Assembly (NCBI GenBank): GCA_013152475.1
Contig: JAADGH010000214.1
Coordinates: forward strand, 1-40,530
From: Planctomycetota bacterium
Lineage (GTDB): Bacteria; Planctomycetota; Brocadiia; JAADGH01
DNA: 40,530 nt
Reading direction: 5' to 3'
The translations under genes and the position numbers were made by a program. This document shows, one piece after another, positions 23,736 through 32,246 of the stretch. The stretch's first letter is position 1. The number at the start of each line of letters is the position of its first letter. Below the pieces are notes generated by a model. The model saw only the letters and a program-made list of their open reading frames with translations, searched no databases and was not told where the DNA came from.

Positions 23736-24713
23736 TCAATCCAACGCCTCCGGGTTCACCAGGTTCGGCGGCCGTTCGCCCTTCAGGCCCGCCACTAAGT
23801 TGTTCGCGGCCATCTCGGCCATCCGGCCGCGCGTCCAAATCGTGGCGCTCGCGATGTGAGGCGTCAGGACGGCGTTCTCGCACTCGATCAGGCCGGGCTT
23901 GAGCTCCGGCTCGTCCTCATACACATCCAGCCCCGCCCCGGCGATGGTCTTGTTCTTCAGCGCCTCCACGAGGGCCGCCTCGTCGATCACCGGGCCGCGG
24001 GAGGTGTTCACGATATAGGCGCTCTTCTTCATCATCCCCAGCTCGCGCTTGCCGATGAGATGCCGCGTCGTATCGTCCAGGATGGTGTGGACCGACACGA
24101 AGTCAGACTCCTTGAGCAGCGTGTCGAGATCGACCTTCTTCGCGCCGAGGGTCTCCTCCATCTCCTTGTTTTCGTTCAGGTCGAAGTAGAGGACCTTCAT
24201 CCGAAAGCCGACGGACTTCATGGCCATAGACGCGCCGATCCGCCCCGCGCCGATGATGCCGAGGGTTCGGCCGGTGATGTCGCCGCCGAGGAACAGGGTC
24301 GGCCGCCAGCCGTGGAACTTCCCCGCGCGGGTGAATTTGTCGCTCTCCGCGCAGCGGCGGGCCGTGGAGAAAAGCAGCGCCCAGGCCATGTCCGACGTGG
24401 CGTCGGTCAGGACGCCGGGGGTGTTGCCCACGACGATCTTCCGCCGGGTGGCCTCCTCCACGTCGATGTTGTTGTAGCCCACGGCGTAGTTGGAGATGAC
24501 CTTGAGCTGCGGGCCGACGGTGTCCATGAACTCCTTGTCCACCGCGTCGGTCAGCAGCGTCAGCACGCCGTCGCGGCCCTTGATCTTCTCCAGAAGCAGG
24601 TCGCGCGGGTGGATCTGATCCTCGGAATACACCTCCGCATCGGGACAGAAGTCCTTGACGATCTGAATTCCCGGTTCCGGGATGATGCTCGTAACGTACA
24701 CGCTGTGAGACAT
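23736..24713 (-). CDS. D-isomer-specific 2-hydroxyacid dehydrogenase (glyoxylate/hydroxypyruvate reductase-like)
   Basis: The 325-residue protein has both domains of the family. The NAD(P) motif is GIIGAGRIGASM (near residue 155). The catalytic residues are Arg in VNTSRGPVIDE, Glu in DVYEDEPELKPG and His in TPHIASAT. The N-terminal NYAVGYNNIDV and GNTPGVLTDATSDMAW segments fit GyaR/GhrB-type glyoxylate and hydroxypyruvate reductases. It probably reduces glyoxylate or hydroxypyruvate to glycolate or D-glycerate in the cytoplasm. It has its own promoter at 24770-24798 and lies upstream of the GT2 gene on the same strand, separated by the tandem repeat. Confidence 0.9.
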   Translation of the reverse strand: MSHSVYVTSIIPEPGIQIVKDFCPDAEVYSEDQIHPRDLLLEKIKGRDGVLTLLTDAVDKEFMDTVGPQLKVISNYAVGYNNIDVEEATRRKIVVGNTPGVLTDATSDMAWALLFSTARRCAESDKFTRAGKFHGWRPTLFLGGDITGRTLGIIGAGRIGASMAMKSVGFRMKVLYFDLNENKEMEETLGAKKVDLDTLLKESDFVSVHTILDDTTRHLIGKRELGMMKKSAYIVNTSRGPVIDEAALVEALKNKTIAGAGLDVYEDEPELKPGLIECENAVLTPHIASATIWTRGRMAEMAANNLVAGLKGERPPNLVNPEALD

Positions 24714-24769
24714 TTACACGATCTCCAAGACAGGAAACAGGCCAGGGCCAACGTGCCAGATATTGGCGT

Positions 24770-24798
24770 ACCCTATCACGCACGGGCGGATTTGTCAA
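24770..24798 (-). promoter_or_regulatory. promoter for the 2-hydroxyacid dehydrogenase gene
   Basis: On the minus strand consensus TTGACA (24793-24798), 17 bases, weak TAGGGT (24770-24775), about 57 bases before the start codon. Confidence 0.5.
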
Positions 24799-24873
24799 CC
24801 AAAAAAGGAAACGCCGAGGCCCCCTGAACCCGCCGAGATTTTCGATTTCGCTTCGGAAAAGCGCTCGGCGCTA

Positions 24874-24882
24874 TGGTATAAA
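24874..24882 (+). promoter_or_regulatory. possible extended -10 promoter for the plus-strand GT2 gene
   Basis: TGGTATAAA fits an extended -10 element (TGnTATAAT). No good -35 is visible. It lies about 35 bases before the start codon at 24917. Confidence 0.4.
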
Positions 24883-24916
24883 CAGACAGGCGCTGAGGAG
24901 CGAGGATCAGGTCAGT

Positions 24917-25627
24917 ATGGAACTCCAAACACGTGGACCCGTGCACACATCCGTCATCATCCCTGCCCTGAACGAGGAGCAGGCCATCGGCCGGGTCATC
25001 GCCGACATCCCGGCCGACCTGGCCGAGGACGTGATCGTTGTGGACAACGGCTCCACCGACGCCACGGCTGACGCGGCTCGGGGCGCCGGCGCGCGGGTGG
25101 TCCATGAACCCGAGCGGGGCTACGGCGCGGCGTGCCTGCGCGGGATCGCCTGCCTCGCGCCTCGGACGGATGTGGTGGTCTTCCTCGACGGGGACTACAG
25201 CGACCATCCCGACGAGATGGTCCTTCTTCTCGATCCCATCCGCGCGGGCGCGGCCGACATGGTCATCGGGTCGCGGGCGCTGGGCCGCCGGCAGAAGGGC
25301 GCCATGCCTTTCCAGGCGCGATTCGGAAACCGATTGGCTTGCATTCTCATGCGGCTCCTCTTCCATGCCAACCACACCGACCTGGGCCCCTTCCGGGCCA
25401 TCACGCGTACGGCGCTGGAGGCCGTGCAGATGCGCGACCGGGGCTACGGGTGGACCATCGAGATGCAGATCAAGGCGGCGAGGCTCGGCCTGCGGGTGCG
25501 CGAGGTCCCTGTCTCCTACCGGGTGCGCATCGGCCGTTCAAAAATCAGCGGGACGGTTCGCGGCGCAGTCGGCGCGGGCGTAAAGATCCTCTACACGATC
25601 CTGAAGTATGCGGTGATGGGTTGGTGA
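24917..25627 (+). CDS. glycosyltransferase family 2
   Basis: The 236-residue protein has the GT2 core: SVIIPALNEEQAIGRV, VIVVDNGSTDATADAA, FLDGDYSDHPDE (DxD at DGD) and GSRALGRRQKGAMP, plus a GYGWTIEMQIKAARLGLRV segment with the family's conserved Trp-Glu. The sequence fits the DPM1/DPG synthase-like group that loads sugars onto polyprenyl phosphate or makes glucosylglycerate-type compounds; specificity is not readable. It is a single gene followed by a probable terminator at 25654-25691. Confidence 0.87.
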   Translation: MELQTRGPVHTSVIIPALNEEQAIGRVIADIPADLAEDVIVVDNGSTDATADAARGAGARVVHEPERGYGAACLRGIACLAPRTDVVVFLDGDYSDHPDEMVLLLDPIRAGAADMVIGSRALGRRQKGAMPFQARFGNRLACILMRLLFHANHTDLGPFRAITRTALEAVQMRDRGYGWTIEMQIKAARLGLRVREVPVSYRVRIGRSKISGTVRGAVGAGVKILYTILKYAVMGW

Positions 25628-25653
25628 TGAGGCATTCGAGGCCTCTCCTGCGA

Positions 25654-25691
25654 CCGGATGCCATGCTGCGGGCATGCCGGCCGGATTTTTT
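25654..25691 (+). terminator. rho-independent terminator after the GT2 gene
   Basis: CCGGATGCC (25654-25662) can pair with GGCATGCCGG (25671-25680) with a small bulge, followed by a T-run at 25686-25691, about 30 bases after the GT2 stop codon. Confidence 0.55.
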
Positions 25692-25693
25692 GT

Positions 25694-25722
25694 TTGGCGG
25701 GCGAAATCGGGCGTGATACAAT
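25694..25722 (+). promoter_or_regulatory. promoter for the tRNA-binding protein gene
   Basis: TTGGCG (25694-25699), 17 bases, TACAAT (25717-25722), just after the preceding terminator and about 50 bases before the start codon at 25774. Confidence 0.5.
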
Positions 25723-25773
25723 AACGGTCTCTGAAATGTGTGGAAATGGGTCCTGCAAGGGAGACCGCAACGG

Positions 25774-26097
25774 ATGATTACCTTTGACGAGTTCAAAAAA
25801 CTGGAGCTGAAAGTGGCGGAGGTGAAATCCGCCGAAGACCACCCCGACGCCGACAAGCTGACCGTGATGCAGATCGACGTCGGCGGCGAGCAGAAGCAGA
25901 TCGTCGCCGGGATCAAGGGCCACTACAGCAACGAGGAATTGGTCGGCAAGAAGATCGTTGTCGTGAATAACCTGGCCCCCGCCAAGCTCCGCGGCGTCGA
26001 GAGCAACGGCATGCTCCTGGCGGCCGTGGCCGGCGACGGGGCCGTGGTCCTGCTTGCGCCGGAGAAGGATGTGGCGTCCGGGACGGCGGTGTCGTAG
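25774..26097 (+). CDS. free-standing tRNA-binding domain protein (MetRS beta-subunit-like)
   Basis: The 107-residue protein is a single OB-fold tRNA-binding domain as found at the C-terminus of methionyl-tRNA synthetase (MetG) and in Trbp111/CsaA. Visible motifs are FKKLELKVAEVKSAEDHPDADKL at the start, QIVAGIKGHY, VVVNNLAPAKLRGVESNGML and LLAPEKDVASG. It may bind tRNA in trans to a MetRS encoded elsewhere. ATG 25774 matches the family N-terminus; an in-frame start at 25738 would add twelve unrelated residues. recN begins 66 bases later. Confidence 0.85.
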   Translation: MITFDEFKKLELKVAEVKSAEDHPDADKLTVMQIDVGGEQKQIVAGIKGHYSNEELVGKKIVVVNNLAPAKLRGVESNGMLLAAVAGDGAVVLLAPEKDVASGTAVS

Positions 26098-26163
26098 CTG
26101 CCCACGCCAGGAGACGGACGGCCTGTTACCCCGAATCTTTGCCAAGAACGGTTCACCACCCCC

Positions 26164-27861
26164 ATGCTCCGCGAGATCTGTGTCAGAGATTTCGCCCTGA
26201 TTGATGAAGCGCGAGTGGAGTTTCTCCCCGGGCTCAACGTCCTTACGGGGGAAACGGGCGTGGGCAAATCGCTCCTCATCGGCGCCCTGCATCTCCTGCT
26301 CGGGGGGCGCGCCTCGGCCGGGCAGGTCCGCACCGGGGCCAAGGGCGCCTCGGTGGACGGGGTCTTCGATCTGCCGAAGGGGGAGCTCCGAAAAGAGATC
26401 GGCGCGATGCTGAACGCCGAGCAGGACGACGAGATGCTCATCACCCGGACGGTGGACACCGAGGGCCGGAGCCGCTGCCGCATCAACGGCCGGCCGGTGA
26501 CCGTGGCCATCCTCCGCGAGGTGGGCCGGCGCCTCATCGAGATCCACGGCCAGCAGGACCATGAGAACCTGCTCCAGCCGGCGGAGCAGCGGCTGCTGCT
26601 GGATCGGTTCGCAGGGGTGGAAGGGCTGCGCGGGGACTTCGAGGCCGCCTACAGAAAGGCCGTCGAGCAGCGCCGGCGGCGCGAGGACCTGGCCGCCCGG
26701 CGCGAAGAGCGCCGCCGCCGGATGGAACTCCTGCAACACGAGCTAAATGAGATCGACGAGGCCGAACTGGGGGCCGACGAGGAGGAGCGTCTCGAGTCGG
26801 AGCGCCGCCTCCTGGTCAACGCCGAGCGGATCGCGACGGTTACGCGAACGGGGCACGAGGTCATCTACGAGGCGGAAGGGTCCCTGGTCGAGCGGCTGAA
26901 GGCCGTCGCCCGGGAGCTGGAGGGCATCGCGGAGTTCGACCCAGAATTGAAGGAGGCCTGCGACGCGTGCGAGCAGTGCCTGGTGCAGCTCGAGGACTTG
27001 GCCATGACGCTGCGGCAGTGCGCCGACCGCCCGGAGTTCGACCCGGCGGCCCTGGACCGGATCGAGAGGCGACTCGACCTGATCCGAAAACTGAAGTCGA
27101 AGCACGGCGACTCGATCGAGGCCGTCTTGCGCCGGCGGAGCGCCATTGCGGAGGAGCTTCGGGACCTGTCGGCGGAGACCGAAGAACTGGCCACGGCCGA
27201 CGAGCGACTGCGGCAGCTCGTGGCCGAGATGGTCCGGCTCGGCGAGGGGCTTACGGCAAAACGGGCGGCCGCCGGAGAGAAGCTGAGCCGACAGGTGGAA
27301 AAGGAACTGAAGGGGCTGGGTATGCGCAATGGGCGGTTCGAAGCGCAGATATCCACGGCGGCGGTGGGGGAACGGGACTCGGCGCTGGAGTCGGCCGGCC
27401 CGGCCGGCTTCGACGCCGTCGAGTTCATGATCTCGCCCAACGTGGGGGAGGACCTGAAGCCGCTCCGGAAGATCGCGTCGGGGGGGGAGATGTCGCGGAT
27501 CATGCTGGCGCTGAAGCACAACCTGGCGAAGGCGGACCGCACACCGCTGCTCGTGTTCGATGAAGTGGACGCCAACGTGGGCGGGCGGATCGGGCGGACG
27601 ATCGGGGAGCGACTGCGGGGCATCGCCCGGTCGCGCCAGGTCTTCTGCGTGACCCATCTCCCGCAGATCGCGAGCTTCGCGGATCAGCAGTATCGAGTGG
27701 CGAAAGAAGTTGTTGACGACCGGACCCGTTGTAGGGTAGAAAGGCTGGACGAGGGCGCTCGCATCGTGGAAATAGCTGAGATGATTCGAGGGGACCGCTC
27801 CACGACGGTCACGATTGAGCAGGCACGGGAAATGCTCGACGACGCACGGAGCCGGAGATAG
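26164..27861 (+). CDS. recN: DNA repair protein RecN
   Basis: The 565-residue SMC-like ATPase acts in double-strand break repair. The Walker A motif is GETGVGKSLLIGAL (near residue 30). Long charged coiled-coil segments follow (about 150-350). The ABC signature region is KIASGGEMSRIMLALK, Walker B is LLVFDEVDANVGG, and the family's FCVTHLPQIAS comes next. Length is typical. Its stop codon is directly followed by the ATG of a STAS-domain gene, so the two are translationally linked. Confidence 0.95.
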   Translation: MLREICVRDFALIDEARVEFLPGLNVLTGETGVGKSLLIGALHLLLGGRASAGQVRTGAKGASVDGVFDLPKGELRKEIGAMLNAEQDDEMLITRTVDTEGRSRCRINGRPVTVAILREVGRRLIEIHGQQDHENLLQPAEQRLLLDRFAGVEGLRGDFEAAYRKAVEQRRRREDLAARREERRRRMELLQHELNEIDEAELGADEEERLESERRLLVNAERIATVTRTGHEVIYEAEGSLVERLKAVARELEGIAEFDPELKEACDACEQCLVQLEDLAMTLRQCADRPEFDPAALDRIERRLDLIRKLKSKHGDSIEAVLRRRSAIAEELRDLSAETEELATADERLRQLVAEMVRLGEGLTAKRAAAGEKLSRQVEKELKGLGMRNGRFEAQISTAAVGERDSALESAGPAGFDAVEFMISPNVGEDLKPLRKIASGGEMSRIMLALKHNLAKADRTPLLVFDEVDANVGGRIGRTIGERLRGIARSRQVFCVTHLPQIASFADQQYRVAKEVVDDRTRCRVERLDEGARIVEIAEMIRGDRSTTVTIEQAREMLDDARSRR

Positions 27862-28368
27862 ATGGCAGACGACGGAACGATCGACATCGCACTCTGCGAC
27901 AAGATGATCTATGTCAAGGTCACCGGCCTTGGCACGATGAACAACTGCATGTCGCTGCTCGAGCTGTGCGTGTCGCTCCTCGATGCGGGGTACAAAGAGG
28001 TCGCTTTCGACCTGGCGAAGTGCGACGGGATGGACAGCACGTTTCTCGGGGTGATCGCCGGCATCGCGACCCACGGTCCCGACCGGAAGGGGCCGAAGGT
28101 TACGGTCGTGAACTGCGGCAAGGAGTGCCTGAGCTCCCTCGAAATCGTCGGGCTGACAAAATTCGTGAACCTGAAGTCCGAGCCCGTGCAGACGCCCGAC
28201 GTGGAGATGTTTCGTCTGGAGGAAGAGGACGTCCCCGACATGGACCGTGTCGGCTTCATCCGAGAGGCGCACGAGCAACTGCTCCTGATCGACAAGCACA
28301 ACCGCGACCTGTTCGGCCCGCTGCTGCGGATGCTGGGCGACGAGCTGTCGCAGAAGGGCGGAAAGTGA
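27862..28368 (+). CDS. STAS-domain protein with C-terminal helical extension
   Basis: The 168-residue protein has an N-terminal STAS fold (about 1-105: YVKVTGLGTMNNCMSLLELC, VAFDLAKCDGMDSTFLGVIAGI, PKVTVVNCGKECLSSLEIVGL). The GMDSTFLG motif places Ser or Thr at the usual SpoIIAA phosphorylation site. The last 60 residues (FIREAHEQLLLIDKHNRDLFGPL) look helical and may mediate partner contact. It begins at the base after the recN stop. Together with the STAS protein at 7130-7492 it points to partner-switch signalling, but no anti-sigma kinase of the RsbW type is present nearby. Confidence 0.82.
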   Translation: MADDGTIDIALCDKMIYVKVTGLGTMNNCMSLLELCVSLLDAGYKEVAFDLAKCDGMDSTFLGVIAGIATHGPDRKGPKVTVVNCGKECLSSLEIVGLTKFVNLKSEPVQTPDVEMFRLEEEDVPDMDRVGFIREAHEQLLLIDKHNRDLFGPLLRMLGDELSQKGGK

Positions 28369-28399
28369 TGCTGTCCGGGAGGACAACGGAGGAAGGGAC

Positions 28400-29221
28400 T
28401 TGAAGTTTTCGATCTGCAACGAGTTTTGCGAGGGCTGGAAGATCGGCGACGTCTTCGCGTTCGCCGGGGATGTGGGCTACGACGGCGTCGAGATCGCGCC
28501 CTTCACCCTGGCCGACGACGTCCGCCGGATCGACGCGGATAGGCGCAAGGAGATCCGGGACCGCGCCGCGGCGGCCGAGGTGGACATCGTCGGCCTGCAC
28601 TGGCTGCTGGCCAAGCCGGATGGGATGTACATCAACCATCCCAACGCGAAGGTCCGGAAGGAGACGCAGGAGTTTCTGATCGAACTGATTGGCTTCTGCG
28701 CCGACCTCGGGGGGAAGGTGATGGTGATCGGGTCGCCCAAGCAGCGCAACGTGCACAAGGACCTGAGCGCTGAGAAGGCGTGGTCCTATGCGCGCCAGAC
28801 CTTCTCGGCCTGCGCCAAAGCGGCCGAGAAGAGGAAGGTCACGCTCTGCATCGAGCCGCTTGCGCGGACGGAGACGGACTTCATCAATACGCATGAGGAG
28901 GCGATCCGTATGATCGAGGAAGTAAGCAGCCCGAACTTCCGGCTGCTCCTGGATGTGAAGGCCATGAGCGACGAGGTGATGGACATCCCCGACATCATCA
29001 CGGCGTCGGCGCCCCATCTGGCCCACTTCCACGCCAACGACGCCAACCTGCGCGGCCCGGGGTTCGGCGACACGGACTTCGTCCCGATCATGAACGCGCT
29101 GAAAGGCATCGACTACAAAGGCTACGTCTCCGTGGAGGTCTTTGACTTCAAGCCCGACCCGGAGACGATCGCCAACAAGAGCTACGAGTATCTGAAGCAG
29201 TCCCTGGCGGGGATTGTATAA
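28400..29221 (+). CDS. sugar phosphate isomerase/epimerase-like TIM-barrel protein
   Basis: The 273-residue protein belongs to the xylose isomerase-like / AP endonuclease 2 TIM-barrel superfamily. Visible are FSICNEFCEGW at the start, DGVEIAPFTLAD, IVGLHWLLAKPDGMY, MVIGSPKQRNVHKDL, CIEPLARTETDFI (metal Glu), LLLDVKAMSDE, HLAHFHANDANLRGPGFGD (His/Asp ligands) and YVSVEVFDFKPDP. It probably isomerises or epimerises a keto-sugar or inositol derivative in the cytoplasm. The start codon is TTG with GGAGGA before it. It follows recN-STAS by 31 bases and is followed by a DUF6807 gene. Confidence 0.86.
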   Translation: MKFSICNEFCEGWKIGDVFAFAGDVGYDGVEIAPFTLADDVRRIDADRRKEIRDRAAAAEVDIVGLHWLLAKPDGMYINHPNAKVRKETQEFLIELIGFCADLGGKVMVIGSPKQRNVHKDLSAEKAWSYARQTFSACAKAAEKRKVTLCIEPLARTETDFINTHEEAIRMIEEVSSPNFRLLLDVKAMSDEVMDIPDIITASAPHLAHFHANDANLRGPGFGDTDFVPIMNALKGIDYKGYVSVEVFDFKPDPETIANKSYEYLKQSLAGIV

Positions 29222-29252
29222 AGGTCCACGTTACAGACAAAGGAGTTGCAGA

Positions 29253-30398
29253 GTGGAACGGAAACTGACGGTCCTTGCCGGACTGCATGAGTGCATCCAC
29301 ACCCCGGTTGTGGTGGATGTCCCGGGGGCCGAAGAAGACGTCGAGCTGACCGACTGCGAAAAGAACAAGACCGTCGCCTGCCAGGCGAGCGGGGGAAAGG
29401 TCTGCTTTATCGTGGAGAAGCTCCCCGCCGGCGCGAGGAAGGAATACGTCCTCCGCACGAACGTCGGGGCCACGAAGCGCGCGGCGCGGGTGAAGCTGAA
29501 CGTGGTGGAGAACGAGCGCGTGGACATCCTCGTCTCCGGCAAGCCCTTCTCCAGCTACCAGTTCGCGGAGAAGTGGGCCCGGCCCTTCCTCCATCCCGTC
29601 ATGGGGCCGACGAACAAGCCGATCACCCGGGGCTACCCCGTGGTGGAGGGGATCGAGGGGGAGAGCCAGGACCACCCCCACCACAAGTCCTTCTATGTCG
29701 CCTGGGGCGATGTGAACGGCGCGGACGTCTGGAGCGAGACCGAGGGCCACGGGCGTATGGTCCACAGGGAGTTCCTCGCCCTCAAGGAGGGCCCGGTATA
29801 TGGCGAGATCATCGCCCGGAACGACTGGGTGGACAAGGAGGGCAAGAAGCTGCTGGAGGAAGTCCGCACCGTCCGCGTCTATGCCGCGCCGGCCAGATGC
29901 CGGTTCGTGGACCTCGGCGTTGCCCTGCGCATGACCGAGGGCAAGGTGCGCTTCGGCGACACGAAGGAAGGCGGCATCTGCTCGCTCCGCGTCGCCTCCT
30001 CCATGGAGGAGAAGGCGGGCCATGGCGGGAAAATCGTGAATTCCTACGGCGGGACCGGCGAGAAGGAGACCTGGGGCAAGCGCGCCCACTGGTGCGACTA
30101 CTCCGGCCCCGTGGACGGGGAGACCGTCGGAATCACGATCTTCGACAACCCGACAAACTTCCGCTACCCGACCTACTGGCACGTGCGAAGCTATGGTCTC
30201 ATGACGGCGAACCCCTTCGGGCTGTCCCACTTCGAACCGGGCAGGGAATTGGACGGCAGCCTGGAGGTCGAGGCGGGGGAACGCCTGGAGTTTAACTATC
30301 GCGTATATCTCCATGCCGGGGATGCAAGCAGAGGCAAGGTGGCCGACCGCTTCCTTAACTATGTAGCGCCTCCGGTGGTGGACGTGCAGGAACAGTAA
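29253..30398 (+). CDS. DUF6807 (PmoA-like) family protein, second paralogue
   Basis: The 381-residue protein shares with the 8076-8939 protein the motifs DHPHHKSFYVAWG, ADVWSETEGHGRMVH, a CDYSGP turn and DNPTNFRYPTYWHVRSYG. It has an extra N-terminal beta-rich domain of about 100 residues (LTVLAGLHECIHTPVVVDVP). GTG 29253 is used because AAAGGAG lies about seven bases before it; an in-frame extension to 29214 would overlap the upstream epimerase gene. Its place between an epimerase and phosphomannose isomerase suggests a role in sugar catabolism; the reaction is unknown. Confidence 0.83.
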   Translation: MERKLTVLAGLHECIHTPVVVDVPGAEEDVELTDCEKNKTVACQASGGKVCFIVEKLPAGARKEYVLRTNVGATKRAARVKLNVVENERVDILVSGKPFSSYQFAEKWARPFLHPVMGPTNKPITRGYPVVEGIEGESQDHPHHKSFYVAWGDVNGADVWSETEGHGRMVHREFLALKEGPVYGEIIARNDWVDKEGKKLLEEVRTVRVYAAPARCRFVDLGVALRMTEGKVRFGDTKEGGICSLRVASSMEEKAGHGGKIVNSYGGTGEKETWGKRAHWCDYSGPVDGETVGITIFDNPTNFRYPTYWHVRSYGLMTANPFGLSHFEPGRELDGSLEVEAGERLEFNYRVYLHAGDASRGKVADRFLNYVAPPVVDVQEQ

Positions 30399-30433
30399 GA
30401 ACGTTTGGCTTTTCGTTGATTGGTCGTAGTGAT

Positions 30434-31429
30434 ATGAAGGCATCCAACTTGTATCCGTTCAAGCTCAGTGACGTGTTCCACGAGAAGATATGGGGCGGCC
30501 AGCGCCTCCGCTCGGTGTGCGGGAAGAACCTGCCCCGGGGAAAGAAGATCGGAGAATCGTGGGAGGTGTGCGACTATCAAACGGAGGTCAACGTGGTTCG
30601 GGAGGGGGCCTATGAAGGCTCCACCATCCGCAAGCTGCTGCAGGCCATGCCGGAGGACATCCTCGGCCCGGCCGTTGCGAGGAAGTACGGTCCCACACTG
30701 CCTCTCCTGTTCAAGTTCATCGACGCCAACGACGTGATCTCGGTGCAGGTCCATCCCGACGACCAGCACGCCGCGACGCAGCATCACGAGGACTATGGGA
30801 AGGCGGAGGGATGGTACGTGGTTTACGCCGAGCCGGGGGCCAAGCTGATTCTCGGGCTGAAGGCGGACACGACCAGAAAAGAGTTTGAGCGCTGCATCGA
30901 GAACGATGAGGTGGAGAAGTGTCTGAACTGGATCTCCGTGAAGAAGGGCGATGCGATCTTCCTCCCCCCCGGGACGGTCCATGCGATCGGCCCCGGGATC
31001 ATCATCGCCGAGATCCAGGAGACCTCCGACTTGACCTGCCGTCTCTACGACTGGGACCGCATGGCGGAAGAGGGGAGGCCAAGGCCGCTTCATGTGGAGG
31101 AGGCCCTCAGCATGGTCGACTTCGCCGTAAACCACACGGGGAAGGAGAAACCGAAGAAGATCGGCAAGGACCGGCTCCGGCTGATCGAGTGCGACAAATT
31201 CGTGTATGAGAAGCTGGAGGTGCGCAAGGGCCCTATCAATGTCGGCGGCACGGGGTCCTTCGAGATTCTTTCGGCCATCAGAGGGAGGGGCGTGCTGACG
31301 TGGCCCGGGGGGGAGACCCCCATGGCTCTGGGCGAGACGGTCCTGCTGCCCGCCTGCATCCATCCGTGCAGCCTGCGAAGCGACGAAGACATGGAGATCC
31401 TGCGCTCCTACTGTCCTGCCCCGGGTTGA
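30434..31429 (+). CDS. manA: mannose-6-phosphate isomerase, class I type
   Basis: The 331-residue cupin enzyme interconverts mannose-6-phosphate and fructose-6-phosphate. The metal site is visible in ISVQVHPDDQHA and FLPPGTVHAIGPGI, followed by AEIQETSDLTCRLYDWDR, a pattern of the short bacterial ManA type; the N-terminus has EKIWGGQRL and IGESWEVCD. ATG 30434 is chosen over an in-frame TTG at 30416. It is followed after four bases by a pseudouridine synthase gene. Confidence 0.9.
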   Translation: MKASNLYPFKLSDVFHEKIWGGQRLRSVCGKNLPRGKKIGESWEVCDYQTEVNVVREGAYEGSTIRKLLQAMPEDILGPAVARKYGPTLPLLFKFIDANDVISVQVHPDDQHAATQHHEDYGKAEGWYVVYAEPGAKLILGLKADTTRKEFERCIENDEVEKCLNWISVKKGDAIFLPPGTVHAIGPGIIIAEIQETSDLTCRLYDWDRMAEEGRPRPLHVEEALSMVDFAVNHTGKEKPKKIGKDRLRLIECDKFVYEKLEVRKGPINVGGTGSFEILSAIRGRGVLTWPGGETPMALGETVLLPACIHPCSLRSDEDMEILRSYCPAPG

Positions 31430-31433
31430 TGTC

Positions 31434-32171
31434 ATGGTTCAACTCAGGCTCCAAAAGATCCTTGCCGACGCGGGGATCGCCTCCCGCAGAAGGTGCGAGG
31501 AGTTCATCCAGGAGGGCCGGGTGGCCGTGGGGGGAGAGGTGGTCACCTCCCCGGGCGTCAAGGCCGATCCGGAGACGGATGACATCCGTTTCGATGGGGC
31601 CCCCCTGCGGATCGAGCAGAGGGTCTACTTCCTCGTCAACAAGCCCCGGGGATACATCTGCACGAACGCGTCGGAAGGAAAGAAGCGGGTGATTGACCTC
31701 TTGGCCGGCCGCATCCCCCAGCGTGTGTATCCGGTGGGGCGGCTGGATGTGGACTCGGAGGGGCTGATCATCCTGACCAATGACGGGGATCTGGCCAATC
31801 ATTTGGCGCACCCCCGCTATGGGGTGGAGAAGACATATCAGGTCAAGGTCGAGGGCCGGCCCGACCGAAAAGACCTGGAGAAGCTGAGCCGGGGCACCCA
31901 TCTGGCCGAGGGCCGCACCGAGGGCATCCAAGCGCGCATCGGGCGCAAGGACGGACGATTCACCTGGCTCGAGACAACCCTTCGGGAGGGGAAAAACCGC
32001 GAGATTCGCCGCATCCTGGCCCGGCTGGGGTATCGCGTGAAGCGGCTCAGGCGCGTCGCCATCGCCGGCATCACGGACCCGCGCCTGAAGCCCGGCGCCT
32101 TCCGCCGCCTGACGCGGACGGAGGTGGAGCGGCTGCGGAAAGCAGGGGGAAGGACAAATGGGAAGAGATGA
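31434..32171 (+). CDS. rluB: rRNA pseudouridine synthase (RsuA/RluB family)
   Basis: The 245-residue enzyme has an N-terminal S4 RNA-binding domain (LRLQKILADAGIASRRRCEE, IQEGRVAVGG). The catalytic domain follows, with GRLDVDSEGLIILTNDG carrying the catalytic Asp, then NKPRGYICT and GKNREIRRILARLGYRVKRL. RluB-type enzymes modify U2605 of 23S rRNA and RsuA modifies 16S rRNA; the protein could be either, so the symbol is tentative. It is embedded in a run of sugar genes and starts four bases after manA. Confidence 0.9.
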   Translation: MVQLRLQKILADAGIASRRRCEEFIQEGRVAVGGEVVTSPGVKADPETDDIRFDGAPLRIEQRVYFLVNKPRGYICTNASEGKKRVIDLLAGRIPQRVYPVGRLDVDSEGLIILTNDGDLANHLAHPRYGVEKTYQVKVEGRPDRKDLEKLSRGTHLAEGRTEGIQARIGRKDGRFTWLETTLREGKNREIRRILARLGYRVKRLRRVAIAGITDPRLKPGAFRRLTRTEVERLRKAGGRTNGKR

Positions 32172-32246
32172 AATGATAGAATCCCATCACTCCAACCTTT
32201 CATTATTATTATCCGATTCTTCCAATACAATGCCTCGGAGGACAAT

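Noticed and set aside
32172..32246. TPP riboswitch before the epimerase-thiC unit
   Set aside because: No conserved THI-box sequence or pairing is visible in this 75-base, AT-rich gap.
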